From contig NC_088775.1 of the NCBI RefSeq assembly GCF_954871325.1, positions 77,415,561-77,479,560 of the forward strand: DNA of 64,000 nucleotides. Direction: 5' to 3'. Source of the DNA: Gordionus sp. m RMFG-2023. Taxonomy: Eukaryota; Nematomorpha; Gordioida; Chordodea; Parachordodidae. Positions 13,200-25,957 of this stretch are shown here, piece after piece (position 1 is the stretch's first letter; each line of letters opens with the position of its first letter). Position numbers and translations under genes: made by a program. The notes beneath the pieces were generated by a model, which was not told where the DNA came from, ran no database searches, and was given only the letters and a program-made list of their open reading frames with translations.

Positions 13200-16096
13200 G
13201 TAAAAGAGAAACACTTTTAAAAAAGACCAAACGCTTTTATAGAAAAAAAATAGAAATATCTGATAAAATATTATATAAATTATTATTTTTTGGCAAGGAA
13301 GAAAGTTAATAGTCTTTATCTAGTTTTTTGATAATATTCATTTTTTTAAAAAAATTTTTATATTATTTTAATAAAAATTGATAAAATCTTTTAACAAATA
13401 TTTATAATATACTATTTAATAGATGGAGGTAAAGTTGTTTAAATTCAATTTCGTGTAAAAAATTTTACTACCCAAAAATTTGTGTTTTCTTATAGATGAA
13501 TTCATATGTTAAATTTTTAATTAACTTCATTTTATAAAATTAAGATTCACTAAAATTATAATTTTTAACATAAAAGTTTTTAATTTGGAAACTAAGATGA
13601 TTTTATTAAAAATAATAATAAAAAAAAATCTATTATAAAAATTGAAACATAAATATACCAAAAAATTGAACCAAAAATCAAACCAATATTTACTCTTTGG
13701 AAACCAATAACAAAACAAAAATTTTAATTCATGTTTTTTTAAATTAACGAGCCCTAATTTAAAAGCTTAATATTCTCATATTATCTATCTCCCAATTCAT
13801 ATAACATTTATAACCTAACATCATGTTTAATATCCAGATTAAGCGGAATAGTCAATCTTTCACATTGTAATGTAGGATAAATGAAACCACTTGCTATTCC
13901 TTTTAAGTCTTTCAATAATTTTTTCAAAAAATGATTTTAATGCCATAATATTTTTATTTCAATTTTTTTATAATTTTAATTTTTTTTAATTAAATGAGGT
14001 CCTATTTTGAAAAAATTCCAATAAAATAGATGCTAAATTTTATTTGAATTTGGGAATTTATTTTCGTCATTTTAATAGTTTATATGATTAAACCTTCAAT
14101 ATTGATTATATTTAAGGTAAGAATTTTGATCACTGACCAAATCATTACAAAAATCTATAATTTATATTGAAATTCAAGCAAGGTTTTGTGCCGGAAGATA
14201 TTATAAAATTTTGCAATGGCGTTCTTGCATAAAATAAATATTCATTTTTTTATACTTTTCCTACTTACTTTTTATATTTAAAAATAATAAATATCCAGCC
14301 AGATTATATTAAATATGTATAATAATGTTTCCTCATAGCTTATATTTTATAACAATAAACGTCAACATTTACGTTTAATTTGGAAGGTCGTTTTTTTTAA
14401 CAAATCTGCAACCGCAAGAGACACATTCGCCTTGGTTTGAAATAAAAAGCCAAGAATAAAATTATTCTGTTTCCTTTTAGTGCTCAGTGAAATTATATTC
14501 TATATATTATTTTTTTTCAAAAAATGATTAATTTATTTAATAGTTATTTTCAGTTTTTTTATTCTTAGTTGATTTTATAGTTACTTAGAATCAAAACAAA
14601 TATATATATATATATTATTTAAATTCAAGGTGAGGACTGAGGAGATATGAATGCGCTTTACTAAAATTTTTATAGTTTCAATTTCCTATTTAATATAATA
14701 TATCATATATTCTTGTTAAATTTAAAGTTTAAAATATAATAGTTGTAATCCGGATAGAGCAATATCGCAAATAGTATTTAAAATACTGAATACAATTTTT
14801 TTTAGTATACTTATATTTATTTGAATTGAGAGTTTTTAGTATTTGTAGAGTAATTTTTGTAATTAATAAAAAATTAAAAAGTAACTTACATTTATTTATG
14901 ATTTAAGATATGTACAAATCAAATTTTAATTTTTATAAAATTGTATTATAAATGCAAAACCTAGGATTTATTTATTTAAATATTAATTATATGATCCGAG
15001 TTGATACATGATCTAATTTGTTCCATTCTATTATATTAAAATAAACAAGGTTTATACTGAAAATAAACTGAAAAAAAAAATTTGGAAGATTATATAGAAC
15101 AAAAATATGGATTTTAGTTACACCAAATTAAGATCTTATAATATTTATAGGCTTTTTCTAGGGAACTGGAAGAACCTCCACTATTGATGCAATCAGGATT
15201 TTTAAATAGGAGACATATTTGCTCTACGAATTTTCAATTATAATAAAATTTCTTTGTATTTCATAATTTTATTTTAATAATTATAAACATATATTTAATA
15301 TATTACATTTTATTTAAAAATCGAAATATAATTAATTAGTAGACTTCATTGCTAAGAAGATATTCGAGTAATGGCTATAAATTGACCAATTTCGTTTAAT
15401 CTACAAACGGGTGTGAAAGAAAATCCGATAAGTTATAAAGTGCAAGCTAGTTTATTTCTCCTTCCTTCAAAATTCAGTAACATTTTGATTTTATACCCTA
15501 GTTAAAGTGACAGTTTCCCTTTAAAATCTAGTCGTTCCTTTTTAAAAATAGACTAGATCGGTTAAAAATAAAAGGAATTAAATTGCGAATAATAAAAAAA
15601 TGTTTAAATATCATGTTCGCCCATTTCCAGCATATAGTTTTTTCAAAGCGGGTTTTGAGGCATGTTTCTAAAAAGAAATTTTTTATTTCCAAACAATACA
15701 TATTTTCTGTCAGTTTGTTTTTTTTATTAATGATTATATGGAGTCTGAAATCCTTTTCCGGATCGCGTTTATTAATTTGGCAAATTATTATTCTTTTGTG
15801 TAGATAAATAAAAATTGCTAGAAACTCTCTCAAAACCCCAAGTTTTACTGAAAAATAAAATGATTGTAATAATATTACAAAAATAAATATAATGTCAATA
15901 CATTTTTATAGTTGGACGTTTGATCTTGATATATTCTTTATAATGCTAGGCCTTTGATTCATCATTGAGCAATACTTTCCTTTAATTATTTAAATTCCTC
16001 TCATTTGTACATGTGGTAATAGATAGTATATCACTAATATCATAAACAAATTTCATAAGGCTTAAAGGTTGTTCAAAGTTTTTCTACACCTCAATA
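13200..16096. other. AT-rich non-coding DNA
   Basis: Several short ORFs (for example overlapping opposite-strand ORFs at 15528-15833) show no recognisable motif or codon bias. A short TA microsatellite lies near 14602. No gene supported. Confidence 0.45.
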
Positions 16097-16324
16097 GTAA
16101 GTAATGTTGTTAAATGGCTCAATTTGAGCCAATTTTTAAAAACAGCTAACTCAATTTTTTATCCAGAAAAATATTATGCAAGCCTAAAAATTTTGCTCAT
16201 AGATGGCACATAGGATTGAACATCTATTGGCGAAATCTCGACACTTAGGAAATATTTTCCTGGCTATAATGTTGAGGTAGCCATTTTTTAAAATTGGCTC
16301 AAATCGAGCCGTTTAACAACACTA
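16097..16324. repeat. hAT-type MITE with target duplication
   Basis: The inverted ends share tgttgttaaa followed by tggctcaatttgagcc on the left and cggctcgatttgagcc on the right, then caattttt. The right end in inverse orientation begins tagtgttgtt. The element is flanked on both sides by ctcaata (16090-16096 and 16325-16331), consistent with a 7-8 bp hAT-type target duplication. The interior (~230 bp in total) has no ORF. Confidence 0.7.
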
Positions 16325-16379
16325 CTCAATAAGAATATGAGGACGATTTGAAATAGAGCTTAAATTATTGTACCAAAAT

Positions 16380-17075
16380 TGGGTACCAGTTCGATTCTTT
16401 TCGAATAATTCGAATAGAATAGTAATGAATATGAATAGTAAATTATTTGGATATTATACGAATAATTCGAATATTCGACGAATTATTTAAATAATTTTCT
16501 ATTCGACAAATTTGAATTGTTTTATTAGAATGGAGTTATTAGAATAATTTCATCTAATAATCGAATTTTTCGGAATAATTATTAATATATTTTTTTTAAT
16601 AAAATTTAATAATTTGTCATTTCTATTTACAACCTATCTATCTGATGGGTGATGTGATTAACAAGGTTTATATTAACTGCTTGTTAATTTTCTTAGTTGG
16701 AACTAACTTGCTGTCAAAAAATCGATTATAAAAAGAAAAAACATTTTGTCTTAAAAATTTACTTGGCATAATAAATGTAATTAATATGCATTCATTAGTA
16801 AACATGTTTTTTATCAATCGATTATTATAATGGTTTTTTCTATTTAATATCAAATGTGCAATACAAAACATTTGTAAAAATATTTTCGTATGAATTATTT
16901 ATCTTTAAAAAACGAATAATTCGAATCGAATACAAATAGTAATTTTATATTCGTACAAATATGAAATAAATATGAATAGTAAATTATATTATTCGCGTTA
17001 ACAAGAATAGTAACTTATATTATATATGAATACAAACAATAAATTATTCAAATCCTATTCTGTTTTGAATAGGCA
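16380..17075. repeat. Degenerate TTCGAAT/GAATAATTCGAAT repeats
   Basis: Two clusters (about 16390-16580 and 16900-17075) rich in aataattcgaata, gaatagtaaattat and their inverses flank an AT-rich core. The paired arrangement suggests an old foldback or satellite-like element. A similar patch lies at 25725-25830. Confidence 0.45.
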
Positions 17076-18886
17076 TAGCTATAATAAATGAAATATAAAA
17101 CGAAGCGAATCTCTCTGTATACTATAATACAAGCTGTTTATAACTAATTTTTGTTCTCAGATCTTGGTATAATAGAAAATTAAAATATTTAATTATTTTA
17201 ATATGGCCAGCAAATAGATACAAATATTAATTTTTATTAAAGCCATATTCAAACAGTGATTTTTTGGGTTAAGGAATTATTTAAAATTATACCAGGTTTT
17301 TGAATAGCAACTTTCAATTTATTAGATTTCGAAAAAAAAATAATATATGTGTTGTATTGACATAATCAAAAAATTCTAATAAAGCTTGAATTATGTTTTG
17401 ATTTATCTTTTAAAATTAAGGGAAGAGCAATCCCAAGTTAAATTATTACCATGTCAAAAGTTTTCAAAAAATAATCGATAACATTACAAAATATATTTTG
17501 GCCAATTATAATTAAGCCCCATATATTTAAAAAAATTTTATACATTATATTTTTTACGTGTAAACATGAATTGAGTAGTTTCTTGACGATTCACACCACG
17601 TATAAACACCACTGACCTCCAGATCCCCTAAATGTCATTCAGCCATAGTCGATTCAAAAGTCATTTAAATGATCTTCCAAAATATATAGTAAAGTACAAA
17701 TACAATGAATTATTTGAAATTGCTTCATATGTGTGATTATATTATATAGTATTATAATTATAATTCTATATCCGTGATATAATTTTAAAATAAAAATACC
17801 TGTAAATTATTCTATACGATATTGTTATTTATATAATTTTTAGAAAAGAGTTAATAAAATATCCTTAAGCAAAAAATTGTTAATAGTATATAAAGATCTA
17901 TTTCTAAAAAATATTCTTCAAAGTATTTGTATTTAAATACTTTTCTTTAAAAATATTTTTTTGGATGTTTTGTATTTATATTTAAAGGAATTTTTTTATA
18001 AAATAAACATATAATTGTATTTATATTCAAATATTTTTTTTGAAGTGTATATTTGTATTTATATTCGAATATCTTTTGTTGAAAATTTGCCCAACCCTAG
18101 TTGTAAACTCTACCACGAAAATAAAAAATTATTTTAAAAAAATATATTGCAAATTTAAGATAGCGTGTCTAATTAAATACACATTATAAATATATACTTA
18201 TATTATGGGATAAATATATATTATGTGTCTAATTAATAATTTCACACGAAAAACAAGTTAATTTTTACTATTAAAATTATCGGAAATTGGCTTATTCTTT
18301 CTTTTTGTAATTGTTATGTATAATAACAGTTAAAACTTTCGAATTAGCAATTTATCTTAAAAGAACGTGGATATTTACCATTACAAACAATTTAAGGAGT
18401 AAAAATGAGAAAGATTCTTTTTAAAATCTGTCTAACTAGGCACTTTTTCACTCTATAAGTTAATAATGATATTACTCCCAATCACCACCGCACACTATTC
18501 CTACTCAAAACCAAACGGACAGAATATTTAAAGATAATTTGGAATAGAAATTGTAAATCTAATTACACTTGTTTTGTTTTATGGATTATCTCTCTAGAAT
18601 AACTATAGTTTTTAAACCATTCAGACGTTCATTGATAAAAGTATATATAACGTTTAATGCATATAAATTTTCGTCAAATTAAGAAAATAAATGGTCAAAG
18701 TAAACAATTCTTTATTTTTTTAAGTTAAACATTAAGAAATAAATATAAAATAATTATACATATTACATATATAAGCGAAAATATAAAAATAAATGAGATA
18801 ATTATATAAACCACTTCCAATTGGCCAAAGGAGGTAAGCTTGCCCATCCCTCCAATTTATTTGAATATGAAGTTTATTATTTTCAG
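17076..18886. other. AT-rich DNA, no gene seen
   Basis: Repeated TATTTGTATTTATATTC-type motifs at 17920-18080 end in tgcccaaccctagttg, which may be a hAT-like end. A short minus-strand piece at 17577-17660 reads GDLEVSGVYTWCESS but is not recognised. Confidence 0.4.
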
Positions 18887-19570
18887 AATCGCTGGACAGG
18901 TCTCCTGGGATTCAGGGACAGTATCTCTTGTTGCATTATAAAAAAAGACGAGTAAAATCGCATAGTAAGTTAATTTATTAGAATTTCAAAAATTTTTTAA
19001 AGCATATTTGATTTGGAAAAAAAGATAAAAATTAAAAGTAAGATTGATGGATATCACAAGGGGGTGCTTTTGTGTATTGAATTTTTTATAGGTCTATAGT
19101 AATTTAAAAAGAAAAAATTATGAAAAATTTTGCCTTTGCTATACTTATAAAAATAATTTCTCTTTTTGTTTTCAGAAATGGGGTTAAGAATTTTTAGAAT
19201 TGCTAATAGACTTTTCTATTAGAACATTTATAGAAATACGAGTTTTTTCCCCTCCTGGCGATTTATATTACGAAGAATTATTTATTAATTTATATATTTT
19301 TTAGATAAAAGTTGCAAATTGGATAAATTTATTTTGCCTTTGTATTTCGATCCTTGTTACAAAAAAAACCACTCTTTATTGTTATCGGCTTACTCATATG
19401 TTTTAGATTATTTTGATGATAAATATCTTTTTTTTAATGTTTTATTTGCCTTCATTTTAATTAAAATTTTATTTAATTTTTTTTTGAGAACCGGCAAATA
19501 TATTCAACCACAATTTTTTAACATATTTTCACAAAATAATTTTAAAAAATTGACTAATAATGTTTATTAA
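18887..19570 (+). CDS. Possible exons of an unrecognised gene
   Basis: Three splice-like acceptors occur in a row on the plus strand. At 18887 ttattattttcag is followed by 78 bases of unusually balanced composition and then a strong gtaagt donor (18965). A second acceptor, tttttgttttcag, ends at 19175. A third, attttttag, is followed by a frame open to 19570 reading CKLDKFILPLYFDPCYKK then a hydrophobic stretch (residues about 35-60) that could be a membrane segment. I recognise no family, and the frames of the first piece are ambiguous. It may be chance or a decayed gene. Confidence 0.25.
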
Positions 19571-21157
19571 AAAATAGATTATATGTTTTTTTTAAACGAA
19601 AAATTTTTTTGGCACGAGAGCACCATGTGAATTATTATTTAAACTGTAAGCGACTATTCTAAACATAGAGGTGTGATTTTGAGTGAATTTTTATTCAATT
19701 ATTATCACAATTGTTTTTTTCTTAATTATTAACTATTTTTTTTTCATTCATAATCACGCCAGAAATTGCTATTCAATTTAATATTTTTTATCTTGATTAT
19801 TAATTTTTTTTTTGATTCTTTATGATTCACAATATTTTTACTTGTAATTTTGAATCATTTTTAGATTAATTTTATAAAATAAATTATATATAAAATTCGA
19901 TTAATTTAATATTTTATGTTATATAATATAATATAATATATTTTACTCTTGTTTTTGTTCACAATTTAAATGAAAATTTAAAGGAATTTTTTATTATTAA
20001 AAATTTTACCGATAATTTTAAATATTAAACCAAGTTCCTCTTCATCGGAAAAAGTATTTTCTTCGCACCTAATAATTTTTTATGAGCGTTTAATTTTGCC
20101 GGGCATGATTTATTTCCTTCCAAATTTAGAAGTAAATAAAATAAAAATATTTCTACAAAGAGTGAAGGAAAAAAAAGATTTAGGAATTTTTATCTAAATC
20201 CTTCATCCTAGTCGCCCTTAAAATAATTTTAAATTCACATACAGCATCTTGTCAAGAACTTGTAATGTATCATTTTAAACTTTAAGTGTAACACAACAAA
20301 AACCTGTAAAATATAATTTTAATTTTTATTTTACTTGCATCATTTCCTATGTGTAGAATAATCACTTTTAACTTATTTAATAGGTTTTAAAAAATGATGC
20401 ATGAAATGAACACAGTTGCATAATATTTAAAAAGAGGGGGGGGTGGGGTTGATAAAAAATATTATAGGGTAGAATTATACGCGTTCATAATAAATATATT
20501 AGGAGAAAATTCATTCCATTAGCCTTTCTTAATTTTTTTAAATTGATGGCATACTCTTTTTTCCTGTATATTTAATATATCTCTATCCGAAATTACTTAA
20601 TGTAGCTCTAATTAATTTTTTTGACTCATGACATTTTCGTTTTTCAGATTCACCATGAAAGTTCTTCTTGTGACAACATTTTAGATATTCAATTGGAAAA
20701 TAAAATCTATTTATTTAATGTAATTAAAAAGTGTTGTATTTGACAGTTAAATTATTTTTATTCTACAATGAAAAATAATTTTATTCGATAAGCAAAAAAA
20801 ATACTCGACAAGGAAAAAGTTTTTTACTATATATAGTATATAATGATTAGAGTCATAGGGGTAGACACCGAAAATTAATCAGATAATTAAAGAGCAATTA
20901 TTTTATTTTTCTCAAATTAAAATTTACATTAACCATGCATGGTTTGGCTTTCACCAGTAATTCTTATGTAATAATAAATCACACATGTTAATAAATTTTG
21001 AAAAATAATATATGAGTAATTATTGGTAAAAATTATGTTGATTAGTCTTTGACTAAGTTAAAGAAAATTTTTGGATGATAAATAGTAGTGCTGTTAATAT
21101 TTTTATAAAGGTTATAACTTTAACTGAAATGTTGTTAAATTAAATATTAACAGATGA
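19571..21157. other. AT-rich non-coding DNA
   Basis: No exon or element supported. Contains a G8 tract at 20436-20443 and short AT repeats near 19920. Confidence 0.5.
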
Positions 21158-22060
21158 CTAATTAACAATGAGTAGATACTCTTTATGTGGAAATATAACT
21201 ATGATTATATACATTTTAGATACAGAGCAGATATCAGGAAAGGTTATGGTTAAATTAAAGCGGAATAATGAAGGGAAACTAATAATTGACGAGTTGGAGC
21301 TAAAGGTTGTTAGAAGGGTAACTACCAAAAATTTGTGCCCAGATCCATTAATTAAAGAAGTGAAGAGAAAATGGTTGGTTGGTAGCATGCTAGATATCAA
21401 CGCAGCGAGATAAATTGATTTATCCCAATCCTTCTCTCTGTTGGATTCTGGCGGTGGGATATCAACAACATGTGTCCACTATAGATAGCATCATCTGAGG
21501 AAAAGACATTTTTAATGGGAAATGATTGTGGGTTTAAAAAGTAGACTGTTCGAAATAAAGGCAGTGGAAGCAAGATCAGTTGGAGATCTAATAAAGCTTG
21601 AGTCCATGATGTTTAGTTATAGAATCGAAATATTTTCGGTTTATTTTCTTTTTATAAATGCTGAGAGGGATAATAAATTAAAATATGCGTTGAGCTCAGA
21701 GCATAAAAGATACATGGAATGTTAACGAGGTTTTTTAGGAGGAAGAATGATTTATACGAGAGTATCAAGTTAAGAAGATCACAAAGCTAAGGAGGATACC
21801 GAGTGGTGGAAGGCACTGATTGCAGTGAATCCGCATACAGGGGAACCTTGTGTTAGCTCTTCCGTGGAAGTAAATTTACAATTGTGAAGATTTTGATCGG
21901 AGTAGTTTACTTGCATAAATTCAGATTTTGTAGGGTTGAGAATGAGACCAACGGCCCATCCCATTTCCTTGACAATGCCGACGGCCTCATTCCAAAGTCC
22001 ATTAATGATACCGTCGTCGATATACCAGACGTGGAGTGAAAAAATTTCCATTTAAAAAAT
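21158..22060 (-). pseudogene. Non-LTR reverse transcriptase fragment
   Basis: The minus strand from 22030 reads WYIDDGIINGLWNEAV then GLILNPTKSEFM. This is the catalytic YxDD block of a reverse transcriptase followed by the G-x-x-L-N-x-x-K-C/S-E block, as in invertebrate retroelement proteins with WYLDDG and GLxLNPxKCE. Further along the same strand, in shifting frames, lie YLLCSELNAYFNLL, RSPTDLASTAFIS and KDWDKSIYLAALISSMLP, then LVVTLLTTFSSNS. They follow the order expected of the post-RT region of the same family. There are several stops and frameshifts, so it is dead. The pieces at 10097 (+) and 26914 (+) look like downstream parts of other copies. The plus-strand ORFs at 21168-21725 are shadows. 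Confidence 0.7.
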
Positions 22061-23269
22061 ATTAGAAAATATATTAATATAAAATTAAGGAGGGAAAAAG
22101 TTTGTAGTTAAACATATAGAAGCATGGAGGCTACTCATTATCTAGATCTTTCCTACTAAAATCCTATTTGCTTATCAAAATATTGCGTGTACTTTTATGT
22201 TGTCCAGAAGTAACCTTCAATGAGTGGTCAATAGAGATATGATGCTTACCGCCTTTCCATAGTATACTATACATATATTTATATTTATAACATAATACTG
22301 CTCAAGTTTGTTAAATTGTAAAATTTAATTTAAATTTGCTTTTTATTATTATATTATTATTAAAATCTGAATTTCATAGTTTTATACATAAATTATTTAT
22401 AATTGGAATGAATTTAATTTAAATAGATGTTTATTCAAGAAAAAAAGTTTTAAAGTTTAATAAATACAAAAAAGATCAAAGTCTTATTTCTAAAAATAAA
22501 TAAATCTTTTACATCATTTCATTATTTTAATTATATTCTCTCATTCTTTCTTTTTCCACGTCAACATTATATTTATAAGCTGGAATTCGAACGTGTGTGG
22601 CCAGTTATTTCATTTATCACATCTCTGTGCGTGTTTTTTTTTCATTTAAGAGTATATAATTGAAATCCTCCCATTTTGAAAATAATATTTCAACAGGCAC
22701 GACAGGCTAAAATTTTATAAAATAGTTTTTAGAAAAAGAGTAAACAACTTAAATCATTAGATAAACTCAGGGATGAATACTTAACAGAATCGTGATATCA
22801 AACCTAAAATCTACCACTTATTTGCCATAAGCTTGCAGGAGATAATAAACAGTATCCGCTTTCTATAAAAATATTTTAAAAAAGATTAAATAAAATCCAT
22901 ATTTTTCTCATTAAAAAAATTAAATTAAAAAAGAAAAGAAAAGATAATTATAAAATTTGATATATTTTTCTAGGGGTTGTTTTTTTGCTATGGGATCAAA
23001 ACAACTAAAATACAAGCGGAAATATTGTACCAAATTGCAATACAGATCTCATAAAACGTCTTGAATGATTTAGTAAAAAAAATTGGGTGCACTTAAAATT
23101 TATTTATGAAGACACTAATAATGCTGTTGGTAAATGATATCTGTCCCTATACACAATTCTGAGGGTGAAACGTTGTAGATTAGGTTCCAAAATCTATTAT
23201 TATTGAAAAATGACAAAATATTTCTAAAAAATTTTAAATAATAAATAAACCTTTTAAAATGAATGACAT
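22061..23269. other. AT-rich non-coding DNA
   Basis: No exon, RNA or element supported in this stretch. Confidence 0.5.
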
Positions 23270-23600
23270 ATATGTCGTATTAGGATATGGAACCCATGGA
23301 GATTTGGAATCTGTCAATTTTGATCACAGAGGGTGATTTAGAAATTTTAAAATCCGATTTAACCGGAAATTTATATCCACCTCATAAATTCCAGAAAGCT
23401 TTTGCGATAAACCTTTGTGTATTTTTAAATTTACATGAAATATTTGTATAAAAATCAAAATAAATTCTAAAATTCATAACAAAATTGTGCTAGAATACAT
23501 TTTCGGTCAAATCAGATTTTTTAAAATATAAATATCACCCTCAGTTAATGATTTGAAGTTGTAAGATTTTCAACCATGGATTCCTCCAAATACGACATAT
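23270..23600. repeat. Palindromic MITE with long inverted arms
   Basis: The ends are atatgtcgtatt (23270) and its inverse aatacgacatat (to 23600). Inverted matching continues inward for about 90 bases: ccatgg, then gagggtgat near 23325 and its inverse atcaccctc near 23528, then aaaatccgattt/aaatcagatttt. The central ~130 bases are unpaired and AT-rich. There is no ORF. Flanking duplication is at most TA. Confidence 0.75.
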
Positions 23601-24469
23601 TTAAATTAGAAGCACTTTAGTTATAACCGCTTCTGTTCCTGTTTCTTGGATATTTTTAATTGGGTTCTGGCTCCTATAAATTTTAAGAGAGAGATTCTGG
23701 ATTAGGGTTTATTTCCAGATTTATCCCAGTTTTAGGTTCTAGTTCCAAATTCAAAACTATGAAGAATTTCACCAAAGACTGGATTTCTATCTGCAGTATT
23801 TGTCGAGGGATAGTCATGTTAAAGCTTTACGTAAAGCCTGATTTCCTCTATCAAGTTTGGCTTTAATTTTAAAATACGGTTAGGATCAGACCTATTCTTA
23901 TTCGGGCTTACTAAATTCGGATATTAATGCCACTTAATTATTTTTGATAGAATAGCATATTTTTGATATAAGAAAGTAAATTTTTGGCGAATGCGGAAAA
24001 AAATTATATATTATACTTTATATATTCCATCCTAAGATTCAAAATTTTTATTATTTCTTATTTTAATATCAAGATGGTGCTTGATAACTAATGGGATTTA
24101 CGTGTTACGCATGAAAAATCTAAAATGTTGCTGAAAGCTGCACATATAAAAAAATTTTAATTTCTAAAATTTACAAAGGAAACTAATATTTTTTATCAGA
24201 TCTGAGTACGTTTGGTCCACATATTTCTCTTTAAAATAATTGAGTCTCATAGGGCTGATAATTTTTTTAAAATTTATGAGTTGTAAATAATTTTAATTTT
24301 TTAAGTTTTTGTCAGAGTGCGTCAGACGCGAATAATTATAACAAAAATATGTCGAAAGTCTATTTTCAGACCCTATTAAATGTTAATTTCAAAAAACATA
24401 TTACTTTCCCAATTATCTCAATAATTCATTAACTATCTCAATACAGATAATCACAGACTGTTATTAACA
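23601..24469. other. AT-rich non-coding DNA
   Basis: Contains a patch of ggttct/ggttcc-type words at 23640-23760. No coding sequence supported. Confidence 0.45.
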
Positions 24470-24700
24470 CAGTTATTCAAGAAAATTAAAATCTAATAAA
24501 GCTCAGGGCATGAATAGTTTGTGAGTTTCTACAAACTAGTAACAAAGATCTGATCATAAAATTATGCATAATATTTTATAGTATTCTTAAAACACCTTAA
24601 CAGCTTAAAAACAATATGATAATTCCTGTTCCTAAAAATGCATGTAATCAGGTTACAGGAAGCCTCCCCCTTGTTATTTTTATTAATTTAAATTTAGGAC
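24470..24700 (+). pseudogene. LINE reverse transcriptase N-terminal relic
   Basis: The frame near 24486 reads LKSNKAQGMNSL, matching the conserved K-S-x-K-A-x-G-x-D/N block that opens LINE reverse transcriptases. About 40 codons later NMIIPVPKNACN occurs, matching I-I-P-V-P-K-x-x-x, which precedes the YRPVSL block in Jockey/CR1-like elements; a decayed GSLPLVIF follows. Several stops lie between. The type differs from the YIDD family at 21158 and the RTE-like element at 34309. Confidence 0.6.
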
Positions 24701-24908
24701 CCCCCACCCCGTCAAAAAATTTTAATTTTTTTCCAAAGTGTTAAATGAATTCCTTTATTTTCTTATTATTGTCATAAAAATTAAAATATTTGTATAGTCA
24801 AATATTATTTTTATAGCCACATAGAAGATAGAAAGCAAAAAATTTTATTTCTCAATATTTTTATTGAAATTTTTATAAGTCGTTGCCATTTTTGCTTTAT
24901 TTAACAGA

Positions 24909-25297
24909 ATGAGGTTCATCGCCAACAAGCTCTATCTTTAACAGGTTTTGACAACTTTAAAAGGCTTCGACTATCATTGTAGCCTTGATCGTGGTTTAAC
25001 AAAATCTTTTAATTATTTAAATACAACAATATATCGATGAAGACATAATGAGAAATATTAAAAATTCCTTAAATGTGTGAATACATTATTTTATTGTCAA
25101 GTTTTATTTCAAATTTAATGTTCACAAATATCAATGGACTTTCCGGAATGGATTATACCAGATTAATGTATCAAAATATGGAAAGGGAATCATCGCGGAC
25201 GAATGAAATCTTTTTAAAGGAAAATGCAGCCCAAAGAAAACAAAGTATAAAAAAATTTATCGATTTTATTTTTATTTATTACTTATATATAATATAA
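24909..25297 (+). CDS. Possible exons of a small unrecognised gene
   Basis: An acceptor-like ctttatttaacag (to 24908) precedes a short open stretch NEVHRQQALSLTG. At 25073 an ATG opens a frame with a hydrophobic start (MCEYIILLSSFISNLMF, signal-peptide-like) then NGLSGMDYTRLMYQ, MERESSRTNEIFLKEN and AAQRKQS. The frame runs into AT-rich DNA at a possible gtataaa donor (about 25244). The polar segment reads like real protein, but I recognise no family and cannot join the pieces with certainty. Confidence 0.25.
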
Positions 25298-25957
25298 TTT
25301 AATCGATATCGGTGTTATTAAATTTGCTACATTGAATTTAAAATATAATAAAAATAAAGAATTCATATTCACAATAAAAAAAATCGATTTCATATACATC
25401 ATATTTTTTGACAATCAATATTTAAAAAATCGTAATTGCCCCCCCCCCCTCTAAGGTAAATTTTTCAGCAATATACCACTGTGTATAATTTAACCGTTAA
25501 ACTTTACAACAAAATTATTTTTAACAGAATGTATTCTCTGGTGGATACTCAAATGACATCATACCATGGTTTCCACAATAGGTCCCGTTAAAACAAGTAA
25601 TACAATTAGTCAGATTTAACAAAGAATATTAATCTCGCTCTTCGTGATGTTTTGATTCTAGCAAAGTCTTTGATTTACTTATATTCCAAAAAATGTTTGC
25701 GACTTAAATTTATACCTACAAAAATATAAATCGAATCGAGTATTTGCATTATTCGTAATAAATTCGTATTTTCGAATCGAAGAATTCCTTATTTGTGTTA
25801 GTATGAATAATATTGTAATATATTTTATAATTTAATTTATATGCGACATATAATATACAGGAAAATATAATGTAAAAAAAATATATTCTTCTATGCTGAC
25901 GTGAGTTCGTAAAACTTTTACCGTCTGCATTTATACATTGTAAACCTTTACTAATTA
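25298..25957. other. AT-rich DNA with C-tract and TTCGAAT words
   Basis: Holds a C11 tract (25439-25449) and a TCGAAT-rich patch at 25725-25800. An acceptor-like tatttttaacag at 25516-25527 precedes NVFSGGYSNDIIPW and a stop; I cannot attach it to a gene. Confidence 0.4.

Noticed and set aside
13527-13718. 63-codon hydrophobic minus ORF
   Set aside because: Composed almost entirely of Phe, Ile, Asn, Lys and Tyr, as random AT-rich sequence would give.
15528-15833. Overlapping ORFs on both strands (101 and 74 codons)
   Set aside because: Neither has a domain, splice context or convincing codon use; both consist largely of hydrophobic and Lys/Asn codons expected from AT-rich DNA.
21168-21725. 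Two plus-strand ORFs of 81 and 67 codons
   Set aside because: They lie opposite a recognisable reverse transcriptase fragment on the minus strand and show no motif of their own.
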